From assembly GCF_022829585.1 (NCBI RefSeq), contig NZ_JAKSYC010000213.1, positions 27,788 through 91,787 on the forward strand: a DNA stretch of 64,000 bases. Direction: 5' to 3'. Every line of letters starts with the position of its first letter. Within the stretch, counting starts at the first letter, position 1. Position numbers and translations under genes: made by a program. Shown one piece after another: positions 19,402-26,762 of the stretch. Below the pieces are notes generated by a model, which made no database searches, was not told the origin of the DNA, and saw only the letters and a program-made list of their open reading frames with translations. This DNA is from Methylobacterium sp. J-026. GTDB lineage: Bacteria; Pseudomonadota; Alphaproteobacteria; Rhizobiales; Beijerinckiaceae.

Positions 19402-19653
19402 TCAGTGCGTGGCGCGCGACAGGGCGACAATGGCGCCGACGATGACGATCGTCTGGAAGCCGATCGAGCCGATCACCCACTTCATGATGTCGAACTTGGC
19501 CTCGGCCAGATCGGTCTTGGTGACCAGGTTCGCGAGATCGGCATCGCGACTCTCGCGGATCGCACTGGTGATCGCCTCGGCCTGATCCTCGGACAGACCG
19601 GATGCCTTGAGCCGACGGACCAGGGCATAGGTGTCGAGTGAGAGCGCCGTCAT
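19402..19653 (-). CDS. Small coiled-coil membrane protein, DUF1640-like
   Basis: The 83-residue protein starts with FDTYALV-type sequence (LSLDTYALVRRLKASGLSED, then QAEAITSAIRESRDADLANL), a helical coiled coil, and ends in one membrane helix (GSIGFQTIVIVGAIVALS). This is the usual plan of bacterial DUF1640/CCDC90-like tail-anchored proteins. The linking segment VTKTDLAEAKFDIMKW is also typical. Function is unknown. It is monocistronic, with the hairpin cluster directly downstream. Confidence 0.75.
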   Translation of the reverse strand: MTALSLDTYALVRRLKASGLSEDQAEAITSAIRESRDADLANLVTKTDLAEAKFDIMKWVIGSIGFQTIVIVGAIVALSRATH

Positions 19654-20087
19654 GGGCCACGCCTCCCTCTTCGCGAGCCGGTTCCGGCCGCTGTGATGCC
19701 TGGATCGATCCGGATACCGATGCCCATCGCTCGCTGATTCCGGCAGAAGCTTGCGCGTCAGGGAAAGCTGGCGATTTTGCCGAATGGGCGCAAGCTGGTC
19801 CTTGCAGCGTGCGTCTCCTCACCAACACAGCGGCTGGATGCCTCGGGGTCGCGGCAAGCCCGAAGCCGTTCAGAACAGGAATGATTCGTCGCTGGTGGCC
19901 CGACCCGGATCGCCTTCCCTGCAGGCTCGGTGGCGCCGCCGTCCACCGAAGAGTCCCGTGCCCTGTTGCAGACAGGATCTTGCGGTAACAAAGGCGCAAG
20001 CTTAACGAGCCTATTGGGTTGGGGAGTGGCGCCCGATGTCGGCTATGAAAAGGCCGCCGGGCGCAGGCTAGGACGACGAGGTTCCCC
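19654..20087. other. Intergenic region, 434 bases, no gene supported
   Basis: The region lies between the divergent DUF1640 gene and the L,D-transpeptidase gene. Short frames exist on both strands but none has a family match, a good ribosome site or consistent codon use. Base composition is lower in GC from about 19735 to 19900 than in the neighbouring genes, which is consistent with promoters or decayed coding DNA. No repeats were recognised. Confidence 0.4.
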
Positions 20088-21581
20088 ATGACGGCGCGTC
20101 TCGCGACTGCGCGACTGCTGGCGGCCGCTTCCCTGCTGGCCCTCGCGCTGGCCGGCTGCCAGGACGGTTCCGGCATCAACGGCCCGAGCGCGCGCAGCCT
20201 CGCGCCGATCGACCCTCAGACGCTCGCCCTGATGCAGACCAAGGGCCTGCAGCCGTCCGACCCGATCCTGATCCGCACCTACAAGAAGGAGGCGGAGATG
20301 GAGGTCTGGAAGCGGGGCGGCGACGGCCGCTACGCCCTGCTCAAGACCTACCCGATCTGCCGCTGGTCCGGCCAGCTCGGCCCGAAGGTCCGCGAGGGCG
20401 ACCGGCAGGCGCCGGAGGGCTTCTACACGATCACCCCGGGCCTGATGAACCCGAATTCCGCGTATTACCTCTCGTTCGATACCGGCTTCCCGAATGCGGT
20501 CGACCGGGCCAACGGCCGCTCCGGCCGGTATCTGATGGTGCACGGCACCTGCTCGTCGGCGGGCTGCTTCGCCATGACCGACGCCACCATCGCGGAGATC
20601 TACGCCATCGCCCGCGACGCGTTCATCGGCGGCCAGCGCAGCTTCCAGTTCCAGTCCTACCCGTTCCGGATGACGGCCGAGAACATGGCCAAGTTCCGCA
20701 ACGACCCGAATATCGGGTTCTGGCGCAACCTCAAGGAGGGGTCGGATTATTTCGAGGCCCTGCGCGAGGAGCCGAAGATCGGCCAGTGCGGGACCAAATA
20801 CGTGTTCGGCGGCGCGGATGCCGCGGCCGGTTCGTGCAAGCCGAAGGTCGAACCCCAGGTTGCCGAGAAGAGCGAGCGCGACGAGCGCACGGTCGCCGAA
20901 TTGGTCGCCAAGGGCACGCCGGCGGTGCGGGTGGTCTACCAGGACGGTGGACAGAACCCGGTCTTCCGCCCGCCGGCCAACACCAGCGCCTTCGCGAGTC
21001 TCGGCGGCACCGAGACGGTGCTGCCCTACGACGCCAAGGAATACGGCCGGCACAATCTCGGCGATGTCAGCCGCCCGGAGACCCTGGCGGCGGGCCCCCA
21101 GGAGATCGAGTTCGAACCCAAGGGGCAGCCGACCCTGGTGGCGGCCGCCGAACCGGCCAAGGCGGCCAAAGCAGGCCGGGCGGTCGGCAGGGGGCCGGCG
21201 AAGCCGGTTGCCGCGACCCTTATGGCGAACCGAGCCGAGCCTGAGATCAAGGTCGACACCACCGCGGCCCTGCCCGAGAAGCCCGCGCGGATCGCCGTGG
21301 CGGACGCGGACGGTGATCCGAGCAGCTACCAGAAACTGTTCGGCACGCTCTTCGCCAAGAACAGCGCGGCCCCGACCACCCCGCCGACCCCGGCGGTCGA
21401 CGCCACGCTCGTCCCCGAGCCGGTCAAGCTGGCGAAGGTGGCCGACGCGGTGTCGCCCAAGCACGTCGTGAAGGCGCACGCGACGCCCGCCAAGGGTCAG
21501 GGGAAGATCGCCCTCGCCAAGACTCAGCCGGAGGGCAAGCCGAAGGACGACAAGGCGAAGGTGGAGAAGACCAAGCCCTGA
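20088..21581 (+). CDS. YafK-like L,D-transpeptidase lipoprotein with long C-terminal tail
   Basis: The 497-residue protein has a lipoprotein signal (SLLALALAGC, lipid Cys about 24). The L,D-transpeptidase fold covers about residues 40-230: PILIRTYKKEAEMEVWKR, PEGFYTI, and the catalytic HGTCSSAGCFAMTD (His and Cys). The remaining roughly 250 residues are low-complexity, rich in Ala, Lys and Pro, ending in a lysine-rich tail (KPKDDKAKVEKTKP). Enzymes of this family act on peptidoglycan cross-links or cleave bound lipoprotein. The basic tail could bind cell-wall polymers. The tail is unusual for the family. Confidence 0.85.
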   Translation: MTARLATARLLAAASLLALALAGCQDGSGINGPSARSLAPIDPQTLALMQTKGLQPSDPILIRTYKKEAEMEVWKRGGDGRYALLKTYPICRWSGQLGPKVREGDRQAPEGFYTITPGLMNPNSAYYLSFDTGFPNAVDRANGRSGRYLMVHGTCSSAGCFAMTDATIAEIYAIARDAFIGGQRSFQFQSYPFRMTAENMAKFRNDPNIGFWRNLKEGSDYFEALREEPKIGQCGTKYVFGGADAAAGSCKPKVEPQVAEKSERDERTVAELVAKGTPAVRVVYQDGGQNPVFRPPANTSAFASLGGTETVLPYDAKEYGRHNLGDVSRPETLAAGPQEIEFEPKGQPTLVAAAEPAKAAKAGRAVGRGPAKPVAATLMANRAEPEIKVDTTAALPEKPARIAVADADGDPSSYQKLFGTLFAKNSAAPTTPPTPAVDATLVPEPVKLAKVADAVSPKHVVKAHATPAKGQGKIALAKTQPEGKPKDDKAKVEKTKP

Positions 21582-21650
21582 TCCGCGCGAACCGGCGCGA
21601 TGGCCGCCCCGCTGCGGGCGGCCAGGTCGGGACGGCGCTCCGCTGGCAAT

Positions 21651-21824
21651 TCAGAGCAACGGCCGGTCGCGGTTCATCAGCCAGAGGGCGTGGACGGTGC
21701 CGGGCAGCCAGCCGAGGATCCAGAGCAGGATGTTCAGCAGGAACTGGATGCCGAAGCCGGTGGTGACGAGGACCGCGATCGGCGGAATGAAGATCGCGAG
21801 CAGGATGCGGACGAGGCTGGACAC
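21651..21824 (-). CDS. YqaE/Pmp3 family small membrane protein (57 aa)
   Basis: Translating the minus strand from GTG 21824 to TGA 21651 gives a 57-residue protein with two membrane helices: LVRILLAIFIPPIAVLV and LLNILLWILGWLPGTVHALW. The IPPIAVL motif and GFGIQFLLNILLWILGWLPG are the hallmark of the UPF0057/Pmp3 family, which is linked to membrane potential and salt or cold stress. The start is confirmed by family length rather than by a strong ribosome site. It converges with the transpeptidase gene. Confidence 0.88.
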   Translation of the reverse strand: MSSLVRILLAIFIPPIAVLVTTGFGIQFLLNILLWILGWLPGTVHALWLMNRDRPLL

Positions 21825-21954
21825 GGGCGCTCCGGATCGGACGTCTCGGGGGATCCACGCTCAAACGACGCGCGGCGATGTCCGTTCCCGCGGGACCCGC
21901 AGACCGCGCGGCCGGCCTCGAACTGCGCATCGAGCGTCACGCCGGAGCGCATGA

Positions 21955-22230
21955 TCACGGACCCGTGTCGCCGCCCCTTCGCTGCGCGCGTGCCGCCATC
22001 GCCTCGATCATCCGGAGTGCCCGCAGCCGGTTCTCCATGCCGGGCAGGGCGAAGTAGGCCCTGAACAAGCGCGGCAGCATCGCGGCGCGCCGATATCCCC
22101 GCCGCAACGGAGAACCGCCCGCCGATTCGGTCATGTGCGGCGGCAACACGAAGAAATCGATGTCGGTCCCATTCGCCTCGGCGATCGTTCGCAGAAGCGC
22201 AAGGGTAATCTTGCGTTCAGGCACAACCAA
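21955..22230 (-). CDS. Hypothetical protein, possible remnant of an XRE regulator
   Basis: The 91-residue frame begins with KITLALLRTIAEANGTDIDFFV, which reads like the last helix of an XRE/HTH domain and its usual continuation. The HTH itself is not found upstream in any frame. The second half (RAYFALPGMENRLRALRMIE, then AMAARAQRR) is helical and basic. The DNA upstream is unusually AT-rich. This is either a small unknown protein or the 3' end of a decayed gene. Confidence 0.35.
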   Translation of the reverse strand: MVVPERKITLALLRTIAEANGTDIDFFVLPPHMTESAGGSPLRRGYRRAAMLPRLFRAYFALPGMENRLRALRMIEAMAARAQRRGGDTGP

Positions 22231-22895
22231 TCTCCGTATCTCAAATCGCGTCCTGATATAAATACGTCATTACAGGTCCTAGATAAGTAACCTGTACAGC
22301 TGTAAATCTTTTTCTTATAAATTATCCGAATCTTGAACCACAGAGGCATGATTAAGTGCGCAGATATCCTTCCGTCGTCAAGCGTCTCCCACCCTTGTCG
22401 TCACCGTCAGGGACCTGAATTCAGATCGTAGTCTTGCAATAACACAATCGATCTGGACAGATTTCTGGCTGCACTCTGCTGTTTCGACGCGGCGTGCATC
22501 ACACAAGACAATGCACCCTAAATCATCCCAGAAATATCTCAGGTTGGGATGGACTAGGGTTGCGACGGGGGGCACATCCGTGCCTGTCATGCACTGGGCA
22601 GAGCGCACGCTTCCCTGAGGGCCGCCGGAACCCGGACCGGCCATCATCGAGCATCGTTGCGGTCCCGACCGATGCGCCGGACTGCCCCCCCCGGTGAATC
22701 TCCGAGGTTCGACGCAGGTGCTGTTCCAGCGGGCGGCGGTCCGAGAGGAAAACGGCCAGGGCTCCGTCCCGGGCGCCCCGCGCCGGTCACAACACGCGAC
22801 CCGTTGATCCGGGCCTCGCGCTTGGAGCGCCGCACCGAGGCCTGCCGCCCTTTGCCAACGAGTGCCGCCGGGCAGGCCGGGCGTGAGCCCCGGCC
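22231..22895. other. Intergenic region, 665 bases, with an AT-rich stretch
   Basis: No supported gene lies between the hypothetical frame and the cytochrome gene. From about 22225 to 22520 the DNA is much lower in GC than the rest of the window (for example CTTATAAATTATCCG and GATATAAATACGTCATTAC). This suggests foreign DNA or a promoter-rich area. From 22560 onward composition returns to normal with no coding evidence. No transposase or tRNA was seen. Confidence 0.5.
22875..22895 (-). terminator. Hairpin directly after the cytochrome c stop codon
   Basis: A stem GGCCGGG with a short loop and CCCGGCC lies immediately past the cytochrome TGA on its coding strand. The position and stem strength suit transcription termination. 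No U-tract follows, so efficiency or Rho-independence is uncertain. Confidence 0.45.
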
Positions 22896-24485
22896 TCAAT
22901 CCTTCCGGGTCGGCGGCGTCGTCGCGGACGGGACGTTCACCGCCTGCTTCTCCGGGTGCTTCACCTGGCTGTAGGCGACGTTGGAGAAGGTACCGATCAC
23001 GGCCGGCCAGCTGGGCTTGCCGTATTGCGGGTCGTCGTGGGCGACCTTGCAGAAGGCCGTGGTCAGCGCGTTGACCACGTCGTCGTCCGTGGCACCGGCG
23101 GCGGCCGCCTTGATCTGCGGCACCAGCCGGACCAGCGTCGGCACGAAGTCCTGCTGCTTCACGCCCTTGAGGGTGTCCTGGACGCCCACCTGATCGAAGG
23201 CGGTCTTGAGCGTGTCCTGCTCGATCTCCGCGCAGGGGGCGGTGCCGGCCAGCATGGTCTTGGTGGCGGCCCGCGCTTCGGAGGCCTTGTCCCCGGTCAC
23301 CGGCGGCGCCTTGTTGCCCCAGGAATTGCGGATGTAGTCGGTGACGTTCTTCACCTCGACGTCGGTCATCTGCTGGCCGATCGCCACCATCGGTGCAAGC
23401 CCGCTCTGGGCGGCGAGGCCGCCATAGATCACCCGCAGGACCGTCTCGGGCCCCTCGGACATCACCGAGGTATTGCCGGCGAGCGCCGGAACCGCGCCCT
23501 CGATGCCCTTGCCGTCCGGCTGGTGGCAGGAGGAGCAGTAGGTCAGGTAGGTCGAAGCGCCCGGAGCGCCGGCGGTATCGAACGCCGCGAGATCCTTCGG
23601 CTTGTAGGTCTGCTTGGCGGGAACCGTGCGCAGGTAGGCCACCATGGCCTTCAGGTCCTCCTCCTTCACCTTGGAGAGGGATTCCATGATGGTCTGGCGC
23701 ATCGGGCCGGCGGCGACCCCGGGCCGGTCGCCCGGGGCGGTGCCGGTCTTGAGGTAGGTCACGACCTGCTCGTCGGTCCAGGCACCGATACCCTGGTGGC
23801 CGTCCGGGGTGATGTTGGGGGCGTACCAACCATCGATGACGCCGCCGCCGAAGCGGCCCGCGAAGCTCGTATTGCCCACGAGCTTGTTCTCGTTGTGACA
23901 CATGGCGCAGTGGCCGAGGCCCTCGACCAGGTAGGCGCCGCGGTTCACCTCGGCGCTGGCATTGGGATCCGGCTTGAAGCGCTCCTCGGTGAAGAAGGCG
24001 GTCCGCCACGTCACCAGCGCAGTACGCACGCTGAACGGGAACGGGATCTGGCTCTCCTGCCGCTTCTCGTTCACCGCCGGGACCGATTGCAGATAGGCCC
24101 AGATCGCCTTGGTATCCTCGTCGGTGACCTTGGTGAACCAGCCGAACGGGAAGGCCGGGTATAGGTAGCCGACGTTCTTGCTGTAGCCGTGCCGGAACGC
24201 CTTGTCGAAATCCTCGTAGCTCCAGTTGCCGAGGCCGGTCTCCTTATCGGGGGTGAGATTGGGGGTCATGATCACGCCGAAGGGCATGTTCAGGGCGTAA
24301 TTGCCCGCGAGGAACTTGCCGCCCGGCGCCGTGTGGCAGGCGGCGCAATCACCCATGGTGACGAGGTATTTTCCCCGCTCGACCGGGTCGGAGCCGTCCT
24401 GCGCCAGGGCCGGAGCGGCCAGGAGCAGGCTCGCCAGGATCGGGGCCGAGACCCGGCCGGAGGAGAGGGCTTTCGTGCGCTGCAT
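22896..24485 (-). CDS. Triheme cytochrome c, alcohol/sugar dehydrogenase subunit type
   Basis: The 529-residue exported protein has a signal peptide (ILASLLLAAPALA, cleavage near residue 29) and three c-type haem motifs: CAACH (Cys about 47), CAMCH (about 195) and CSSCH (about 330). Spacing and flanks (GKYLVTMGDCAACHTAPGG, NITPD, PALAGN) are those of the membrane-bound cytochrome subunit of quinoprotein or flavoprotein dehydrogenases (AdhB/GadH-like). These pass electrons from periplasmic oxidation to ubiquinone. No dehydrogenase subunit is adjacent. About 100 C-terminal residues beyond the third domain are extra and include two Cys (CAEIEQ, FCKVAH). Confidence 0.87.
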   Translation of the reverse strand: MQRTKALSSGRVSAPILASLLLAAPALAQDGSDPVERGKYLVTMGDCAACHTAPGGKFLAGNYALNMPFGVIMTPNLTPDKETGLGNWSYEDFDKAFRHGYSKNVGYLYPAFPFGWFTKVTDEDTKAIWAYLQSVPAVNEKRQESQIPFPFSVRTALVTWRTAFFTEERFKPDPNASAEVNRGAYLVEGLGHCAMCHNENKLVGNTSFAGRFGGGVIDGWYAPNITPDGHQGIGAWTDEQVVTYLKTGTAPGDRPGVAAGPMRQTIMESLSKVKEEDLKAMVAYLRTVPAKQTYKPKDLAAFDTAGAPGASTYLTYCSSCHQPDGKGIEGAVPALAGNTSVMSEGPETVLRVIYGGLAAQSGLAPMVAIGQQMTDVEVKNVTDYIRNSWGNKAPPVTGDKASEARAATKTMLAGTAPCAEIEQDTLKTAFDQVGVQDTLKGVKQQDFVPTLVRLVPQIKAAAAGATDDDVVNALTTAFCKVAHDDPQYGKPSWPAVIGTFSNVAYSQVKHPEKQAVNVPSATTPPTRKD

Positions 24486-24546
24486 GCCGCGTCTCCGTCC
24501 CTAGCGTGGAAGAATTTCAATGTGTGCCGCGCGTGAACGCGGCCCT

Positions 24547-24852
24547 TCAAGCGGGAGTTCCGGACGACGGAGCCCTGCGGCGTTGTGCCGTGGCCGCCCG
24601 GAACCGCAGACCGAGGTCGGCGAGATGCGCGACGAGCCCGGCGAGCAGCCAGCCGGCGACGTTGATCCAGCCCGCTGCCACCAGGGCGGACCGCAGGGCC
24701 AGCATCAGCGCGGCCCCGGAGGCGAGGTTGGCGAGCAGCGCCGGCAGCGGCGGCCCGCCCCGGCGGCGCAGCCACGCGAGGAGGATCGCCTCCCCGGCGA
24801 CGAGCAGCAGGATCCCGTCGATTATCCGGCCGGAGGCGAACAGGGCCTCCAT
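24547..24852 (-). CDS. Uncharacterised 101-aa membrane protein at end of bchG operon
   Basis: The start ATG 24852 overlaps the tspO stop (ATGA), so it belongs to the bchG-bch2-bchP-tspO transcript. The protein has about three membrane helices: IDGILLLVAGEAILLAWL, PALLANLASGAALMLALR and AAGWINVAGWLLAGLVAHLA. They are joined by basic loops and end in an Arg-rich tail. No family is recognised. By context it may assist pigment or membrane assembly or TspO function, which is inference only. Confidence 0.72.
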   Translation of the reverse strand: MEALFASGRIIDGILLLVAGEAILLAWLRRRGGPPLPALLANLASGAALMLALRSALVAAGWINVAGWLLAGLVAHLADLGLRFRAATAQRRRAPSSGTPA

Positions 24853-25346
24853 CAGGCCCCCCGGAACGGCGCATTCAGGCGCACGATCCGCAGGTTCAGG
24901 CAGGCGGCGACGCTGACCCAGGCGAGGTAGGGCAGGTTCATGAGCCCCGCTGCGACGCTCACGCGGCCGGTGACCAGCACCAGCACGGCGATCGACAGCC
25001 ACAGGGCCGCGACCTCGGCGAGCGCCCAGTCCGGGCGGCGGAACCTGAAGAACAGCACGCTCCAGGCGATGTTGAGCGCCCCGTTCACCGCGTAGGCGGC
25101 GAGCAGCAGGAGCCGGTCCGTCGAGTCGGGATCGCCGTTCCAGGCGATCACCCCGGCCGTGGCGGTGAGCAGAAAGATCACGGTCCAGACCGGCCCGAAC
25201 GCCCAGTCCGGCGGCTTCCAGGCCGGGAACCGCAGGTGCCGGTACCAGCTGTCCGTGGTGGTCGCGAGGGCACCGGCCAGCGCCACCAGCACAGCCGCGA
25301 GCGCCGCCACGACGGGCGGGCCCCAACCGATCCCGATGAGGCTCAC
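24852..25346 (-). CDS. tspO: TspO/MBR family tryptophan-rich sensory protein
   Basis: The 164-residue protein has five predicted helices and the TspO pattern WYRHLRFPAWKPPDWAFGPV with WTVIF, then AYAVNGALNIAWSVLFF and LMNLPYLAWVSVAACLNLRI. TspO proteins bind porphyrins. In Rhodobacter, TspO in the outer membrane down-regulates photosynthesis genes with oxygen. The start is GTG 25346, inside the bchP stop (GTGA), giving tight coupling with the geranylgeranyl reductase. The 4-bp overlaps on both sides show it is part of the operon. Confidence 0.9.
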   Translation of the reverse strand: MSLIGIGWGPPVVAALAAVLVALAGALATTTDSWYRHLRFPAWKPPDWAFGPVWTVIFLLTATAGVIAWNGDPDSTDRLLLLAAYAVNGALNIAWSVLFFRFRRPDWALAEVAALWLSIAVLVLVTGRVSVAAGLMNLPYLAWVSVAACLNLRIVRLNAPFRGA

Positions 25347-26758
25347 GGGGAGACCCAACGGAACAGGTGGGCGAGGTCCTTGAAGAAGATCCGCGCGTGG
25401 GCGGCGGGCTTGGACCGGACCAGCTCCTTGTTCATGTAGCTGTCCCAGGTGAGCTGCTGCACGTCCTTGTCCCGGCAGATCGAGACGAAGCGCTCGCGCA
25501 GGCCATCGCTGCGGTACCAGACCCACTGCATCATCCCGAGGATCCAGAACACGCGCCCGTGCAGCTTCATGAAGCTTTTCCGCGCCCGCGCGAGGGCCTT
25601 GACGTCACCGGTCTTCAGGAAGACGGCGGCGGCCTCGGCGGAGAGGCGGCCGCCCAGCATCGCGTAGTAGATGCCCTCGCCGGAGGCCGGCGCCACGACG
25701 CCGGCGGCATCGCCCGCCAGCAGCACGTCGCGGCCGTTGTCCCAGCACTTCAGGGGCTTGAGGGGCAGCGGCGCACCCTCGCGGCGCAGGGTTTCGGCGT
25801 GCTCGAGCCCGGTCGCGGCGCGCAGGGCCCGGATCGAGGAGCGCAGCGAGAAGCCCTTCTTCGCGCTGCCGGTGCCGATGCTCAGCGTCTCCCCGTGCGG
25901 AAAGATCCAGCTGTAGAAGTCGGGCGAGTGCCGGCCCTGGTAATAGACGTCGCAGCGGGTCGCCTCGACCGATTCGGCCCCGGGGGCGCCGGCCTCCGGC
26001 ACCCGCAGAATCTCGTGATAGGCGAAGACCTGCCGCATCTTGGCGTGGCCCGGCACCTCGGCCCGGCCGACGGGGGAACAGGCGCCGTCGGCGCCGATGA
26101 CCAGGCGCGCCCGGACGGCGTGGCGGACGAGGGCTTCTCCGGCGCCGGTGCTGAAATGGACCAGCGCCGGTCCGTCATCCGGCCGGCTGATCTTTTCGTA
26201 GGCGGCCGCACGCAGGTCGGCGCCGGCCTCCTCGGCGCGGGTGCGCAACCAGGGGTCGAATTGCTCGCGGTCGACCATGCCGACAAAACCCTCGCCCACC
26301 GGCATGTCGACGGCCTTGCCGCTCGGCGCCACCATCCGGGCGGACCGGATCTTCGCCACGAGGAGCGAATCGGGGATCGCGAAGTCGCGGATCAGCCGGG
26401 GCGGGATCGCGCCGCCGCAGGGCTTGATCCGGCCGGGCTTGTCGAGGAGCAGGACCGCGTGGCCGGCCCGGGCGAGGTCGGTGGCCGCGGTGGCGCCTGC
26501 GGGACCGCCGCCGACCACGACGACGTCGTAGGACGCATCGGCACGACGCGCTTTCCCTCCCCCCTCTGCGGGGGAGGGTGGGCCGGCCGTCAGGCCGGGT
26601 CGGGGGAGGGGAGCGACGGTGCCGGAAACGGCGAGCCGGGAGCCGAAACCCACTCCGTCGTGCCGCCCCTCTCCCCCCCTGCTTCGCAGGGTACCCCCGC
26701 CCGCAGTGGGGGGAGGGAGGGCGTCGCGGCCTTCACCGCCATCATCCAACCGTGCCAT
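25343..26758 (-). CDS. bchP: Geranylgeranyl reductase BchP with repeat-encoded N-terminal extension
   Basis: BchP reduces geranylgeranyl to phytyl on bacteriochlorophyll. The core from about residue 75 shows the FAD motif YDVVVVGGGPAGATAA, then GRIKPCGGAIPPRLIRDF, YDVYYQ-type and LLAGDAAGVVAPASGEGIYYA. Family members begin right at this FAD motif. Here about 75 extra residues precede it, of which about 14-68 are encoded by a palindromic repeat (26555-26717). No in-frame start lies between repeat and FAD motif; candidates are ATG 26758, 5 bases past the bch2 stop, or GTG 26653 inside the repeat. The C-terminus is normal. Confidence 0.93.
   Translation of the reverse strand: MARLDDGGEGRDALPPPTAGGGTLRSRGGEGRHDGVGFGSRLAVSGTVAPLPRPGLTAGPPSPAEGGGKARRADASYDVVVVGGGPAGATAATDLARAGHAVLLLDKPGRIKPCGGAIPPRLIRDFAIPDSLLVAKIRSARMVAPSGKAVDMPVGEGFVGMVDREQFDPWLRTRAEEAGADLRAAAYEKISRPDDGPALVHFSTGAGEALVRHAVRARLVIGADGACSPVGRAEVPGHAKMRQVFAYHEILRVPEAGAPGAESVEATRCDVYYQGRHSPDFYSWIFPHGETLSIGTGSAKKGFSLRSSIRALRAATGLEHAETLRREGAPLPLKPLKCWDNGRDVLLAGDAAGVVAPASGEGIYYAMLGGRLSAEAAAVFLKTGDVKALARARKSFMKLHGRVFWILGMMQWVWYRSDGLRERFVSICRDKDVQQLTWDSYMNKELVRSKPAAHARIFFKDLAHLFRWVSP
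26555..26717. repeat. Palindromic GC-rich repeat inside bchP (copy A)
   Basis: The 163-base element has terminal arms that are themselves near-palindromes (C-tract, CTCTGCGGGGG, G-tract) around a central body containing GAGCGACGGTGCCGGAA. On the coding strand of bchP it reads PPPTAGGGTLRSRGGEG, then SGTVAPLPRPG and PPSPAEGGG. The copy in bchM translates to almost the same words in the same frame. Confidence 0.85.
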
Positions 26759-26762
26759 CGCG

